From Microbacterium sp. MYb66 (GTDB lineage: Bacteria; Actinomycetota; Actinomycetes; Actinomycetales; Microbacteriaceae): a DNA stretch of 64,000 nt. The notes under the pieces were generated by a model. It was not told the origin of the DNA. It saw only the letters and a list, made by a program, of their open reading frames with translations, and searched no databases. Shown here piece after piece: positions 33,538 through 42,901 of this stretch; position 1 is the stretch's first letter; each line of letters opens with the position of its first letter. The position numbers were made by a program, and so were the translations under genes. Where the stretch lies: contig NZ_PCOV01000002.1 in the NCBI RefSeq assembly GCF_002979435.1, forward strand, positions 248,001 to 312,000, written 5' to 3'.

Positions 33538-34677
33538 ATGGCTCGCTCCACCCGCCGCGCGCGCATCGGCGCCGGCATCGCCCTGGCCACCACGGCCGCA
33601 CTCGCGCTGACCTCCTGCGCGACCGCCACGGACGCTCCGGCCGCAGGCTCCGACGCCGTCGACGCCGCCGCCGCGACCTCTGTCGCCGACTTCGGCACCT
33701 TCGCCGACCTCGAGGCCGCCGCCAAGGCCGAGGGCGCGCTCAACGTCATCGCCCTGCCCCGTGACTGGGCGAACTACGGCGAGATCCTCGATCTGTTCGC
33801 CGAGAAGTACCCCGAGATCACCATCGACGAGGCCTCGCCGGACGTCTCGAGCGCCGAGGAGATCCAGGCCGCGAAGACGAACGAGGGCCTCGACACCGCA
33901 CCCGACGTGTTCGACCTCGGGCTCACGGTCGCCCTGCAGAACACCGATGTGTTCGCCCCCTACAAGGTGCAGACGTGGGACGACATCCCCGAGGAACTGA
34001 AGGAGCCGACCGGCCTCTTCGTCGGCGACTACGGCGGCTACATGTCGATCGGCTACGACTCGTCGAAGTTCGATGCTCCGTCCGAGCTCGCCGACCTCCT
34101 CTCGGCCGACTACAAGGGCTCCGTGGCCATCAACGGCGACCCGACCCAGGCCGGCGCCGCGTTCGCCGCGGTGGGACTCGCGACCGTGCAGTCCGACGGC
34201 ACGCTCGACGATTTCCAGCCCGGCATCGATTTCTTCTCCGAGCTGCAGAAGGCCGGCAACCTGCTCAAGGTCGACGTCACGCCCTCGACGATCACCAGCG
34301 GCGAGACCCCTGTCGTCTTCGACTGGGACTACCTGAACGCCTCGCACTCGGCCGAGAACGAGGACTGGAAGGTCGTCGTGTTCGACGGCACGGGTTACGC
34401 CGGGTACTACAACCAGGCCATCAACGCCGACGCTCCGCACCCGGCGGCGGCCCGCCTGTGGCAGGAGTTCCTCTACAGCGACGAGGTGCAGAACCTCTGG
34501 CTGAAGGGCGGCGCTCGCCCGGTGCGCATGGAGGCCATGACCGAGGCCGGCACGATCGACGCCGACCTCGCCGCTGCGCTTCCCGAGGCTCCGGAGGAGA
34601 CGGTGGTGCCGACCGAGGAGCAGTCGACGAATGCCGGCACGCTGCTCGGCGAGAAGTGGGCCGCGGCGGTCCAGTGA
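33538..34677 (+). CDS. ABC transporter substrate-binding lipoprotein
   Basis: A 379-residue extracellular solute-binding protein of the PotD/AfuA-like type (family 1/6). The signal peptide ends in a lipobox LTSC (Cys about 23), so it should be lipid-anchored outside the membrane. It is first in a four-gene importer operon joined by 4-bp overlaps. The nearest functional guess is polyamine, phosphonate or iron(III)-type import; the sequence does not settle this. An inverted repeat at 33482-33536 may control its translation. Confidence 0.92.
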   Translation: MARSTRRARIGAGIALATTAALALTSCATATDAPAAGSDAVDAAAATSVADFGTFADLEAAAKAEGALNVIALPRDWANYGEILDLFAEKYPEITIDEASPDVSSAEEIQAAKTNEGLDTAPDVFDLGLTVALQNTDVFAPYKVQTWDDIPEELKEPTGLFVGDYGGYMSIGYDSSKFDAPSELADLLSADYKGSVAINGDPTQAGAAFAAVGLATVQSDGTLDDFQPGIDFFSELQKAGNLLKVDVTPSTITSGETPVVFDWDYLNASHSAENEDWKVVVFDGTGYAGYYNQAINADAPHPAAARLWQEFLYSDEVQNLWLKGGARPVRMEAMTEAGTIDADLAAALPEAPEETVVPTEEQSTNAGTLLGEKWAAAVQ

Positions 34678-35612
34678 CCACCCTCACCGCAACGGGGGCG
34701 GATGCCGCGGCATCCGCCCCCGTCACCCCCGCCGGGTCCTCGCAGCACGCGAGGGCCCGGCGGTCCGCTCCCTCCCCGGCCTGGCTCGGGCTCGTCCCGT
34801 TCGCGGGCTACGTCGTGCTGTTCCTGGCGGTGCCGACGATCCTGTCGATCGGCTCCGGCTTCTTCACGAAGGACGGCACCTTCACCGGGGCGAACCTGTC
34901 GGCCCTCGCCGACCCCGTGGTGCTGAACACCTTCGCCGACTCGGCCGGCCTCTCGCTGCTCACCGCCGTCGTCGGCGCAGTCGTCGGCGCCCTCGTCTGC
35001 TACGCGCTGCTCGGCATGGACCCCGAGGGCAGGACCCGCTCCGCGGTGGATGCCGCCGCGGGTGTCCTCGCGCAATTCGGCGGGGTGATGCTGGCGTTCG
35101 CCTTCATCGCGACGATCGGCATCCAAGGCGTCGTCACCGTGTTCCTGAAGGATTCGCTCGGCGTCGACATCTTCGCGAACGGCACCTGGCTGTATGAGCT
35201 GCCCGGCCTCGTCCTCCCCTACATCTACTTCCAGATCCCGCTCATGGTCATCACCTTCATGCCCGCCCTCGCCGCGCTCAAGCCGCAGTGGGCCGAGGCG
35301 AACGTCACCCTCGGAGGCACCAGGGCGAGCTTCTGGCTGCGCATCGGCATCCCCGTACTCGCCCCCTCGTTCCTCGCCAGCCTGCTGCTGCTGTTCGCGA
35401 ATGCGTTCTCGTCGTACGCCACCGCCGCCGCACTCGCGAGCCAGGGAGCCCAGATCGTGCCGCTGCAGATCCGCACCGCTCTCACGAGCGAGACGTTGCT
35501 CGGGCGCGAGAACCTCGCCGGCGCTCTCGCGCTCGGCATGATCGTGATCGTCGGGATCGTGATGGCGCTGTACTCGCTCGTGCAGCGACGAGCCGCGAGG
35601 TGGCAGTCGTGA
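34674..35612 (+). CDS. ABC transporter permease (first)
   Basis: A 312-residue inner-membrane permease with six TM helices and the binding-protein-dependent transport signature around EANVTLGGTRASFWLRIGIP (about residues 205-224), the EAA loop that contacts the ATPase. The GTG start overlaps the upstream stop. Codons 7-17 lie in a perfect 32-bp palindrome. Confidence 0.93.
   Translation: MTTLTATGADAAASAPVTPAGSSQHARARRSAPSPAWLGLVPFAGYVVLFLAVPTILSIGSGFFTKDGTFTGANLSALADPVVLNTFADSAGLSLLTAVVGAVVGALVCYALLGMDPEGRTRSAVDAAAGVLAQFGGVMLAFAFIATIGIQGVVTVFLKDSLGVDIFANGTWLYELPGLVLPYIYFQIPLMVITFMPALAALKPQWAEANVTLGGTRASFWLRIGIPVLAPSFLASLLLLFANAFSSYATAAALASQGAQIVPLQIRTALTSETLLGRENLAGALALGMIVIVGIVMALYSLVQRRAARWQS
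34692..34723. repeat. Perfect 32-bp palindrome at the start of the first permease gene
   Basis: The 16 bases ACGGGGGCGGATGCCG at 34692-34707 are followed directly by their reverse complement to 34723. It sits 15 bp inside the permease gene, just after the binding-protein stop. In mRNA it could block 3' decay or cause partial termination, raising binding-protein output over permease. Confidence 0.9.
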
Positions 35613-36403
35613 ACCGGCTCGGTCCTTCCCTCGCCACCCGGTGGGTGATCGGCATCCTCGTCGGGGCGTTCTTCGCGATCCCTCTGGTGTCGACGTTCCT
35701 GTTCACGCTGCGCGATCCCGCGGGCGGATCGTCGTTCGCCCGCTGGACCGCACTGTTCGATCCCGCAGCCGCCGCCACGCTCAAGCCGATCTGGACGGGT
35801 CTCGGCAACTCGCTGATCCTCGCGGTCGTCACGGTCGCGATCGTGCTGCTCCTCCTCGCGCCGACCATGATCCTGGTGAACCTGCGCTTTCCCCAGCTCA
35901 AGCCCGCCTTCGAGTTCGCGGTTCTCCTGCCGATCTCGATCCCGGCGATCGTGCTGGTCGTCGGGCTCGCGCCCATCTATCTGCAGATCGGCCGCGCCTT
36001 CGGCACCGGCACATGGACGCTCGCGTTCGCCTACGGGATCACCGTGCTCCCGTTCGCGTTCCGTTCGATCCAGGCATCGATCGATGCCGCCGATCTGCGG
36101 ACTCTCTCCGAGGCGGCGCGTTCGCTCGGTGCGAGCTGGCCGTCCGTCGTCCTGAAGGTGCTCGCTCCGAACCTGCGCCAGGGTCTGCTCGCGGCTTCCC
36201 TCATCTCCATCGCCGTGGTGCTCGGCGAGTTCACGATCGCCTCGCTCCTGAACCGTCAGGTGTTCCAGACGGCCATGGTCGTCGTGAACAAGCAGGACCC
36301 CTACGCACCGGCGATCTTCACGCTGCTGGCACTGCTGTTCGTCTTCCTCCTGCTCCTCGTCATCGGCCGCGTCGCCCGCGGCAACGGAAAGGCCCGCTCA
36401 TGA
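35609..36403 (+). CDS. ABC transporter permease (second)
   Basis: A 264-residue permease with six TM helices and an EAA loop (LSEAARSLGASWPSVVLKVL, about residues 164-183). The GTG overlaps the stop of the first permease, and its own stop overlaps the ATPase start. The two permeases should form the membrane channel as a heterodimer. Confidence 0.93.
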   Translation: MNRLGPSLATRWVIGILVGAFFAIPLVSTFLFTLRDPAGGSSFARWTALFDPAAAATLKPIWTGLGNSLILAVVTVAIVLLLLAPTMILVNLRFPQLKPAFEFAVLLPISIPAIVLVVGLAPIYLQIGRAFGTGTWTLAFAYGITVLPFAFRSIQASIDAADLRTLSEAARSLGASWPSVVLKVLAPNLRQGLLAASLISIAVVLGEFTIASLLNRQVFQTAMVVVNKQDPYAPAIFTLLALLFVFLLLLVIGRVARGNGKARS

Positions 36404-37491
36404 CCCTCGACCAGACGCTGCCGCGCACCAAGGACAACCTGTTGCTGGCCGGGGCCGGCGAGGGAACCCGCGTCGAGCTCAGGGGCATCGTCAAGAGCTA
36501 CGCCGGCAACAGGGTCCTGCACGGGGTCGACCTCGACATCGCGCCCGGTGAGTTCGTCTCTCTGCTCGGACCCTCCGGCTGCGGAAAGACCACCCTGCTG
36601 CGCGTGCTCGCGGGCCTCGAGGGGGCAGATGAGGGCTCGGTGCTCCTGGGCGGCGGCGACGTGTCCCGAGTGCCGACCAACAGGCGGGACATCGGCATGG
36701 TGTTCCAGTCGTACTCGCTGTTCCCGCACCTGCGCGTCGCCGAGAACACCGCCTTCGGTCTGCGCCGGCGGGGCGTCGGCAAGAGCGAGGCCGCGCGGAG
36801 GGCCGTCGATGCCCTCGCGCTCGTCGGTCTCGCCGATTTCGCCGACCGCTTCCCGCATCAGCTCTCCGGCGGGCAGCAGCAGCGGGTGGCGCTCGCGCGC
36901 GCCCTCGTGACCGAGCCCAAGGTGCTGCTGCTCGACGAGCCGCTCTCCGCACTCGACGCGAAGGTGCGCGTGCAGCTGCGCGACGAGATCCGACGCATCC
37001 AGCTGCGGCTCGGCATCACCACGGTCTTCGTCACGCACGACCAGGAGGAGGCGCTGGCCGTGTCCGACCGGATCGCGGTCATGAGCGCGGGCCGGATCGA
37101 GCAGATCGGCTCCCCGGAGCAGTTGTACACGACTCCCTCCACGGCCGGTGTCGCGGCGTTCGTCGGTCTCTCCAGCGTCGTCTCCGGAGTCGCCGAGGGC
37201 GACCACGTCATGGTGTGGGGGCAGCGACTCCCGGTGCAGTCACCGGCGGACGGCCCGGTCGACGTGTACCTCCGACCCGAGAACGTGTACTTCGCATCCG
37301 AGCACGACGCGTCCACCGAGGCCCTGGTCGAGGAGAGCACCTTCCTCGGCAGCATGCGCCGCACACTCGTGCGTACCGAGTCCGGCGAGCTCGTGCGCGT
37401 GCAACACGCCCCGGGGACCCACCCCGCCTTCGGTGATCGTGTGCGCATCGCGATCGCTCCCGAGCCCGTGGCCGTGCACCCTCGCGGCTGA
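36400..37491 (+). CDS. ABC transporter ATP-binding protein (PotA-like)
   Basis: A 363-residue ATPase: Walker A GPSGCGKTT (about 59-67), signature LSGGQQQRV (about 153-161), Walker B VLLLDEPLSALD and the switch His in VFVTHDQEE. The C-terminal ~100 residues form a TOBE regulatory domain, as in PotA, FbpC and UgpC. It powers the importer encoded just upstream. ATG 36400 overlaps the previous stop. Confidence 0.95.
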   Translation: MTLDQTLPRTKDNLLLAGAGEGTRVELRGIVKSYAGNRVLHGVDLDIAPGEFVSLLGPSGCGKTTLLRVLAGLEGADEGSVLLGGGDVSRVPTNRRDIGMVFQSYSLFPHLRVAENTAFGLRRRGVGKSEAARRAVDALALVGLADFADRFPHQLSGGQQQRVALARALVTEPKVLLLDEPLSALDAKVRVQLRDEIRRIQLRLGITTVFVTHDQEEALAVSDRIAVMSAGRIEQIGSPEQLYTTPSTAGVAAFVGLSSVVSGVAEGDHVMVWGQRLPVQSPADGPVDVYLRPENVYFASEHDASTEALVEESTFLGSMRRTLVRTESGELVRVQHAPGTHPAFGDRVRIAIAPEPVAVHPRG

Positions 37492-37580
37492 GCACCCGCT
37501 CTTCCCTCCGATATACGGGTCGGGATAGCGTGAGGCCCGAGGGGCGTCGCTCCCTCGATCCGACAGAGAAAGGACGCCTC

Positions 37581-37757
37581 ATGGCAGGCACGTTCGAGCT
37601 GTACACCGACAAGTCCGGCGAGCACCGGTTCCGTCTGAAGGCCGGCAACGGCGAGGTCATCGCGACCAGCGAGGGCTACTCGTCCAAGTCCGCCGCGCTG
37701 AACGGCATCGACTCCGTCCGTCGGAACGCCGCCGACGCCGAGGTCGTCGAGGCCTGA
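37581..37757 (+). CDS. YegP/DUF1508 family small protein
   Basis: A 58-residue protein with the DUF1508 repeat pattern (GTFELYTDKSGEHRFRLKAG, then NGEVIATSEGYSSK). ATG 37581 follows GAAAGGA. The family is small, soluble and of unknown function. A strong bidirectional terminator follows. Confidence 0.92.
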   Translation: MAGTFELYTDKSGEHRFRLKAGNGEVIATSEGYSSKSAALNGIDSVRRNAADAEVVEA

Positions 37758-37778
37758 CCTTCATCCCCGCTTCACGAC

Positions 37779-37818
37779 GAGACCCCCTGCCGCAGATCTG
37801 TCTGCGGCAGGGGGTCTC
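37779..37818. terminator. Bidirectional terminator
   Basis: A perfect 18-bp stem (37779-37796 with 37801-37818) and a four-base loop. It separates the plus-strand DUF1508 gene from the minus-strand amino-acid importer and can end transcription from both sides. Confidence 0.88.
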
Positions 37819-37858
37819 GATCTGTGCGATGGGATGTCCGCGCACGCGCTCCGAGGAT

Positions 37859-38614
37859 TCAGAGCACGCGCGCGAGGAAGTCCTGCGTGCGGGGATGCTG
37901 CGGGTTGCCGAGCACTTCGCGAGGGTCGCCCTCCTCGACGATGCGGCCACCGTCCATGAAGATGAGGCGTGATCCGACTTCGCGGGCGAAGCCCATCTCG
38001 TGCGTGACGACGAGCATCGTCATCCCCTCGTCTGCCAGCGACCGCATGACCTGCAGCACTTCACCGACGAGTTCGGGATCGAGCGCCGACGTGGGCTCGT
38101 CGAACAGCATCATGTCGGGGTTCATGCACAGCGCCCTGGCGATGGCCACGCGCTGCTGCTGTCCTCCCGACAGGTGCCCGGGGAAGGCATCCGCTTTCTC
38201 GGAGAGACCGACTCGCTTCAGCATGGCGTGCGCGATCAGCTCGGCTTCCTTCTTCGACCGCTTCTTCACCCGCTGCTGCGCGATGGTCAGGTTGCCGAGC
38301 ACGTCGAGGTGCGGGAACAGGTTGAAGCTCTGGAACACCATGCCGATGCGGGTGCGCACGCGGTCGATGTCGACGTCGGGGTCGGTGATGTCGATCCCCT
38401 CGATCAGCACCTTGCCGGCGGTCGGCTCCTCGAGCAGGTTGACCGACCGCAGCAGGGTCGACTTCCCCGAACCCGACGGCCCGATCACGCAGACGACCTC
38501 GCCCTTGGTCACGGTGAGGTCGATGCCCTTGAGCACCTCGTTGTCGCCGAACGACTTCACGAGCCCCTGCACGTCGATCGCGGGGGCGTGCACATCAATC
38601 AGTTCCGTGATCAT
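37859..38614 (-). CDS. Amino acid ABC transporter ATP-binding protein (GlnQ-like)
   Basis: A 251-residue ATPase of the polar amino acid uptake family: Walker [10 protein letters not shown], signature LSGGQQQRV, Walker [21 protein letters not shown] and VVTHEMGFA. The ATG at 38614 overlaps the stop of the permease gene (ATGA). It is last in the binding protein-permease-ATPase operon. Confidence 0.95.
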   Translation of the reverse strand: MITELIDVHAPAIDVQGLVKSFGDNEVLKGIDLTVTKGEVVCVIGPSGSGKSTLLRSVNLLEEPTAGKVLIEGIDITDPDVDIDRVRTRIGMVFQSFNLFPHLDVLGNLTIAQQRVKKRSKKEAELIAHAMLKRVGLSEKADAFPGHLSGGQQQRVAIARALCMNPDMMLFDEPTSALDPELVGEVLQVMRSLADEGMTMLVVTHEMGFAREVGSRLIFMDGGRIVEEGDPREVLGNPQHPRTQDFLARVL

Positions 38615-39408
38615 CGCTGCCTCGCCATCCGACGCTCCAGCCACGCGCTGAAGCGCGTGAGCGGGATCGTCACGATCAGGTAGAGGATCGCCGCCATGAT
38701 CAGCGGCGTTCCGTTCGCGTTCTGCGTACTCGCGTCACGGGCGAAGTTCGTGAGCTCCTTCGACCAGATGAACGAGCCCGCCACGAAGAGCAGCGACGTG
38801 TCCTTCAACAGGAGGACGAACTCGTTGGTGAGCGGCGGGATGATGATCCGGAATCCCTGCGGCACGACGATCCAGAACGTCGTCTTCATGGGCGACATGC
38901 CCAGGGAGCGCGCCGCCTCCGTCTGCCCCTTCGGAACGGCCTGGATGCCGGCGCGGATCGTCTCCGCCATGTAGGCCGAGGCGACGAGGATCAGACCGAT
39001 GAGACCGAGGACGACCGGTCCGCCGAGCTTCGTGGCCGGCACACCGAGCCCGATCGGCAGGATGAACGCGATCGCGAAGATCGTGAGGATCGCGGGAAGT
39101 CCGCGGAACAGCTCGATCCAGCAGGTCGCGATCCACCGGAAGGGCCCGATCGCCGACAGCTTCATCAGGGCCAGCAGGACGCCGAGCAGCAGGCCGCCCA
39201 CGAACGCCACCGCCGTGAACCACAAGGTGTTCACGAGTGCCGTGGTGATGATGCCCGGAAGCATCTTCACCGCGACCTCGGGGTTGAAGTACAGCTGTCC
39301 GATCCTGGCCCAGTCGGTGCTCACGATCACCCAGACGGCGATCGCGATCAGCACCGCGTAGACCGAGTACCGATACAGCTTGCTCTTGGTCGTACGCCTC
39401 AACGCCAT
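38611..39408 (-). CDS. Amino acid ABC transporter permease
   Basis: A 265-residue His/Glu/Gln/Arg-type permease. It has five or six TM helices and the EAA-like loop [20 protein letters not shown] (about 160-179), with [10 protein letters not shown] before it. A single permease gene suggests a homodimer. The operon order is binding protein, permease, ATPase. Confidence 0.95.
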   Translation of the reverse strand: MALRRTTKSKLYRYSVYAVLIAIAVWVIVSTDWARIGQLYFNPEVAVKMLPGIITTALVNTLWFTAVAFVGGLLLGVLLALMKLSAIGPFRWIATCWIELFRGLPAILTIFAIAFILPIGLGVPATKLGGPVVLGLIGLILVASAYMAETIRAGIQAVPKGQTEAARSLGMSPMKTTFWIVVPQGFRIIIPPLTNEFVLLLKDTSLLFVAGSFIWSKELTNFARDASTQNANGTPLIMAAILYLIVTIPLTRFSAWLERRMARQR

Positions 39409-39442
39409 CGTCGAGGTCCTCCCGCCCTACCGACGCCGCCGG

Positions 39443-40261
39443 TCACTTGGCCGCGAGGTACTCGTCGTAGATCTTCTGGTACCCGCCGTCGTCCTGGAGT
39501 TCCTTCAGCGCCTTGTTGACCGCCTCGCGCAGCTCGTCCTTCTCGCCCTTGGCGAAGGCGAAGCCGTACGTCTCATCGGTCGGGTACGTCTCGACGATCT
39601 TGTAGTCGGGGTCGTCCTGCTCGTGGACGTAGTTGACCGGCTGGTCCTGCAGGATGGCGTCGATCTGGCCCGCCTGCATCGCCGGCCACAGCTCGCCGTC
39701 CGAGGGGTACTGCACGAGCTGCGCACCCGGGGCGTTCTCGCTCGCGTACGTCTCGCCGGTGGTGCCCTGCTGCACGCCGACGTTCTTGCCGTCGAGGTCG
39801 TCGATGGACTTGATGTCCGAGTCGGCGCGGACCAGCAGGGACTGCAGGGAGTCGACGTACGGGTCGGAGAAGTCGATGTTTGCCTTGCGCTCTTCCGTGA
39901 TCGTCATCGCGGACGCGCCGATGTCGCACTGTCCGGCGGCGAGTGTCGTTCCCGACTGGAGGGCATCGAAGCCCACGTCCTGCACGGAGAGCTTCAGGTC
40001 GATCTTCTCGGCGATCGCCGCGAGCAGGTCGATGTCGAAGCCGGAGTACTGGATGTCGCTGGACGGGTCCTCGACCTCGAACGGCGGGTAGGGCACGTCG
40101 GAGCAGACCGTCAGGACGCCCGCCTCGACCAGACCGTACTTGTCGTCTGCGGCGGGAGCGTCACTGCTGCCCGCATCGGTCGAGCCGGTCGCGCAGCCGG
40201 CGAGGGCGAGGGTGGCGGTCGCCATGAGGGCGAGGCCGGCGAAGATGTGACGACGAGGCAT
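39443..40261 (-). CDS. Amino acid ABC transporter substrate-binding lipoprotein
   Basis: A 272-residue family 3 solute-binding protein. The signal peptide ends in lipobox LAGC (Cys about 23). The family 3 pattern is clear (PYPPFEVED, GFDIDLLAAIAEKI, DIGASAMTITEER, GVQQGTTGETY). The ATG at 40261 follows GGAG; the frame is open to 40309. It probably binds a polar amino acid. Confidence 0.95.
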   Translation of the reverse strand: MPRRHIFAGLALMATATLALAGCATGSTDAGSSDAPAADDKYGLVEAGVLTVCSDVPYPPFEVEDPSSDIQYSGFDIDLLAAIAEKIDLKLSVQDVGFDALQSGTTLAAGQCDIGASAMTITEERKANIDFSDPYVDSLQSLLVRADSDIKSIDDLDGKNVGVQQGTTGETYASENAPGAQLVQYPSDGELWPAMQAGQIDAILQDQPVNYVHEQDDPDYKIVETYPTDETYGFAFAKGEKDELREAVNKALKELQDDGGYQKIYDEYLAAK

Positions 40262-40388
40262 GTCAGCTCCTGTGAGACGAGGGCAGGGCCCTGGCGGGTA
40301 GGAGATCATCTAAACATGCGGCTCGTCGGGTGACCAATGACATCGGCCCCACGCGTATCACGTTTGTGTTGCAAGTCCACCCCGCTCG

Positions 40389-40405
40389 GACTCCGAAACG
40401 GAGTC
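40389..40405. terminator. Short hairpin after the Dabb operon
   Basis: GACTCCG (40389-40395) pairs with CGGAGTC (40399-40405) around AAA. It lies between the convergent-free ends of the amino-acid operon promoter and the Dabb gene stop at 40428; a weak terminator for the minus-strand operon. Confidence 0.4.
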
Positions 40406-40427
40406 TCTTCGAGGGTGGAACGCCGTC

Positions 40428-40730
40428 TCAGACCTCGAAGTCGACGGCGACGCGCGACGCGACGACCGAGCGGATGTAGCCGGCGACCTCTTCATGCGCC
40501 GGATGCACTTGATACTCCTCGATCGCGGCGACGGAGGCGAAGTCCGCGACGAGCGTCACATCCCAGTTCGTCTCCGGGTACGCCACGTTCGCGCCGGCGG
40601 AGATCGAGAGAAGCTGTGGCACGACACCGTCGAGGGCGTTCAGGCGCCGGGCCACCTCGGCCGCGTGCGACGCGCGCTCCGCGGCGTCTTCCGCGGCGAG
40701 CTTCCAGGTCACGACATGGCGGATGGTCAC
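40428..40730 (-). CDS. Dabb (stress-responsive alpha/beta barrel) family protein
   Basis: A 100-residue dimeric alpha-beta barrel protein (IRHVVTWKL at the start, HPAHEEVAGYIRSVVASR near the end). The GTG start overlaps the upstream glutaredoxin-like gene stop. It is last in a rhodanese-glutaredoxin-Dabb operon. Function unknown. Confidence 0.88.
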   Translation of the reverse strand: MTIRHVVTWKLAAEDAAERASHAAEVARRLNALDGVVPQLLSISAGANVAYPETNWDVTLVADFASVAAIEEYQVHPAHEEVAGYIRSVVASRVAVDFEV

Positions 40731-41023
40731 AGGGACTCCTTCAGTTCGGTCGTCGCGTCGCCGCGGACAGCGTTCTCGAGCGCATTCCGCAGACGCTCCG
40801 GCGACAGCCGCCAATGGGCGTGCAGCTCGCCGTCGATCAGCACGACCGGGATCTTCTCCCACCACAGCTCATAGAGCGAGGGGTCTTCCTGGATGGATGC
40901 CTCGACGATCTCGATCCGCTCGGCGGCCGCGTCCGGCAGTTCGGCGACGACGGCATCGATGATCTCGGAGGCGACATCGCACAGGTGGCAGTCGGGCTTC
41001 CCGATCAGGGTCAGCGTGGTCAC
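40727..41023 (-). CDS. Glutaredoxin-like (DUF836) thioredoxin-fold protein
   Basis: A 98-residue thiol protein with the redox motif GKPDCHLCDVA (CxxC at about residues 10-13) and cis-Pro IPVVLIDGEL. The GTG at 41023 overlaps the rhodanese stop (GTGA). It may take up sulfur or electrons from its operon partner. Substrate unknown. Confidence 0.88.
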   Translation of the reverse strand: MTTLTLIGKPDCHLCDVASEIIDAVVAELPDAAAERIEIVEASIQEDPSLYELWWEKIPVVLIDGELHAHWRLSPERLRNALENAVRGDATTELKESL

Positions 41024-41322
41024 GCCGACGGCACCTCGACAGCACGTCCCTGTGAGATCCACTCACCGGTCCCGCCTTCGACGTTGGTCGCGTCGAAGCC
41101 GCGCGACTCGAGCGCCTCCACCACGCGCGCCGATCGTCCGCCTGCCTGGCAGATGACATCGAACGCCTCCGCAGGCAGCTCATCGAGCCGATTGCCGATC
41201 TCGGACATCGGGATGTTGACGGCGCCGGGCACGTGACCTGCGGCGAACTCGTCCACCTCCCGCACATCGATGAGCGGGATACCGGTGCGCTCGGCGAGCT
41301 CGGTGACGGTGATCGACTTCAT
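41020..41322 (-). CDS. Rhodanese-like domain protein
   Basis: A 100-residue single rhodanese domain with the LIDVREVDEFAAGHVPGAVN strand and the catalytic Cys in DVICQAGGRSARV (about residue 60), which carries a persulfide. ATG 41322 follows GAGGATG. It heads an operon of three overlapping genes. Confidence 0.92.
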   Translation of the reverse strand: MKSITVTELAERTGIPLIDVREVDEFAAGHVPGAVNIPMSEIGNRLDELPAEAFDVICQAGGRSARVVEALESRGFDATNVEGGTGEWISQGRAVEVPSA

Positions 41323-41400
41323 GACATCCTCTCGGCGGGACGGAGATGCGGGCAGAGACACAAAGCGCCCGTCCGAAGACAGGCGCTCGTGTCTGGTCGC

Positions 41401-41499
41401 TTACTTCTTGTTGCGACGCTGGTGGCGAGTCTTACGAAGCAGCTTGCGGTGCTTCTTCTTCGCCATGCGCTTGCGGCGCTTCTTGATGACAGAACCCAC
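41401..41499 (-). CDS. Ribosomal protein bS22 (AURKAIP1/COX24-domain peptide)
   Basis: A 32-residue, extremely basic peptide (GSVIKKRRKRMAKKKHRKLL to the end RNKK) that matches bS22, a small actinobacterial protein of the 30S subunit. The GTG start at 41499 follows GAGG. It is too short for most gene finders and is easily missed. It lies near a small HTH gene, a common actinobacterial arrangement. Confidence 0.92.
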   Translation of the reverse strand: MGSVIKKRRKRMAKKKHRKLLRKTRHQRRNKK

Positions 41500-41655
41500 G
41501 GAAACCTCACTAAGTCAGTGGCTGGGTGTCGCCGAAATCGGACACCCGGGTACGGGCACGGAAAATGCCTCGGGTCAGTCTAGCAAACCCGACGGCCTCG
41601 ACTGTCACACGCATCGTTCGCCGGAAGCCGGCACGACAGGAGACAACAGGCGACG

Positions 41656-41847
41656 TCAGCCGACGTCGGCGATCGGACGCTGCAGCGCGTCGGCCACGGC
41701 CGACTCGGGGACGCGGTAGCTGCGCCCGAACCGTACGGCGGGCAGTTCACCGGCATGGACCAGTCGATACACGGTCATCTTGGACACGCGCATCAACTCG
41801 GCGACCTCAGCCACGGTGAGGAATCGGACGTCAGGAACCTCGGGCAT
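41656..41847 (-). CDS. Small helix-turn-helix DNA-binding protein (excisionase/BldC-like)
   Basis: A 63-residue protein made of one MerR-like HTH (RFLTVAEVAELMRVSKMTVY, then RLVHAGELPAVRFGRSYRVP). ATG 41847. This gene is conserved beside bS22 and proC in many actinobacteria and is a chromosomal regulator, not evidence of a phage. Target unknown. Confidence 0.9.
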   Translation of the reverse strand: MPEVPDVRFLTVAEVAELMRVSKMTVYRLVHAGELPAVRFGRSYRVPESAVADALQRPIADVG

Positions 41848-41953
41848 CCCACGTACCCCTTTCTCGATGTGCACACTCTATGGGGTAGCTGGGACGCGTG
41901 TAAACCCGTGTGGCTCATGTGATCAATGGGGCCAGGGGCGCGTCGAGATCGGC

Positions 41954-42886
41954 TCAGACGGACTTCTTCGCCCTCGCCACCCGGTCCCGGGCCTCACGCA
42001 GCGCCTGCCGCTCGGCCTTCCGCGCCGCGCGCAGCGCCTTCTCGGCCTCGCGCACCACCTTCTGCGCCTCCCGGAGTCGACGGTCGCCTGCGACTTCCGC
42101 CGGGTCGAGGTCGATCCACTCGGTCGGGTCGGCACGCTCCGCGCCCCGGTCGAGTCCGGCGATGTAGGCGGCGACACCGTCGAGGGTGCGCTCGACGGCG
42201 AAGCGGAACGGGTCTGCGGCGGAGAGGAACACGTCGTCCTCGATCGCGCGCCGGAGGGCGGGGAACTCCTCAGCGGTGATCACCCTGTCGAAGAGGGCGG
42301 CCTCTCGCACGGCCACTTCGTCGGGCGTGAGCCCGCTGCCGCGGGACTGCTCGGTGTACCCGGCCTGCACGATCCCGCACCAGCGCGCATGCCCGGTCAC
42401 CGCGAGCGCGACCGCCAGGCGCTCCTCGGCCGTGAGCGGAGTGCCCTCGAGTGCCGCGAGCCCGGCATCCAGCCACGCGGAGCTGTTCGGTGTGATCGGC
42501 GAGCCCGTGATCGGCAGGGAGAGCATCCACGGGTGGCGCAGATAGAGAATGATCTGCTCCTCGTAGAGGGCGAGCAGCCGCCCTCTCCAGCCATCGACCT
42601 CGAGGTGGCTCTCGGGCGGGAGCCCGGTCGCCTCTTCCTGCATGAGCAGGAGGAGATCGTCTTTCGCGGTCACGTAGCGGTAGAGCGACATCGGGGTGAA
42701 ACCGAGCCGTGCGGCGACGGCCGCCATCGACACGGCGCCGATCCCCTCGGCATCGGCGAGCTCGACCGCGGCGTCCACGATCTTCTCCACACTCATCTCG
42801 CGCTTGGGCCCTCGCTGCGGATTCGCGGCGACGCCCCAGGCGAGTGCGATGCCCCGCGGCAGCTCCGGCGGCTCGATGTCTGTCAT
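41954..42886 (-). CDS. TetR family regulator with C-terminal coiled coil
   Basis: A 310-residue regulator, longer than usual. The HTH lies at about residues 32-80 (MAAVAARLGFTPMSLYRYV); the TetR_C-like core follows, and residues about 265-310 form a basic Ala/Arg-rich coiled coil. The start is leaderless: TAGGAT at 42893-42898, six bases before the ATG. It is divergent from the DrrAB-type exporter and probably represses it through the sites at 42902-42961. Confidence 0.92.
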   Translation of the reverse strand: MTDIEPPELPRGIALAWGVAANPQRGPKREMSVEKIVDAAVELADAEGIGAVSMAAVAARLGFTPMSLYRYVTAKDDLLLLMQEEATGLPPESHLEVDGWRGRLLALYEEQIILYLRHPWMLSLPITGSPITPNSSAWLDAGLAALEGTPLTAEERLAVALAVTGHARWCGIVQAGYTEQSRGSGLTPDEVAVREAALFDRVITAEEFPALRRAIEDDVFLSAADPFRFAVERTLDGVAAYIAGLDRGAERADPTEWIDLDPAEVAGDRRLREAQKVVREAEKALRAARKAERQALREARDRVARAKKSV

Positions 42887-42901
42887 GCGCCCATCCTACT
42901 T

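Noticed and set aside
41656..41847. Excisionase as sign of a prophage
   Set aside because: This small HTH gene near bS22 and proC is part of the actinobacterial core and there are no phage genes around it.
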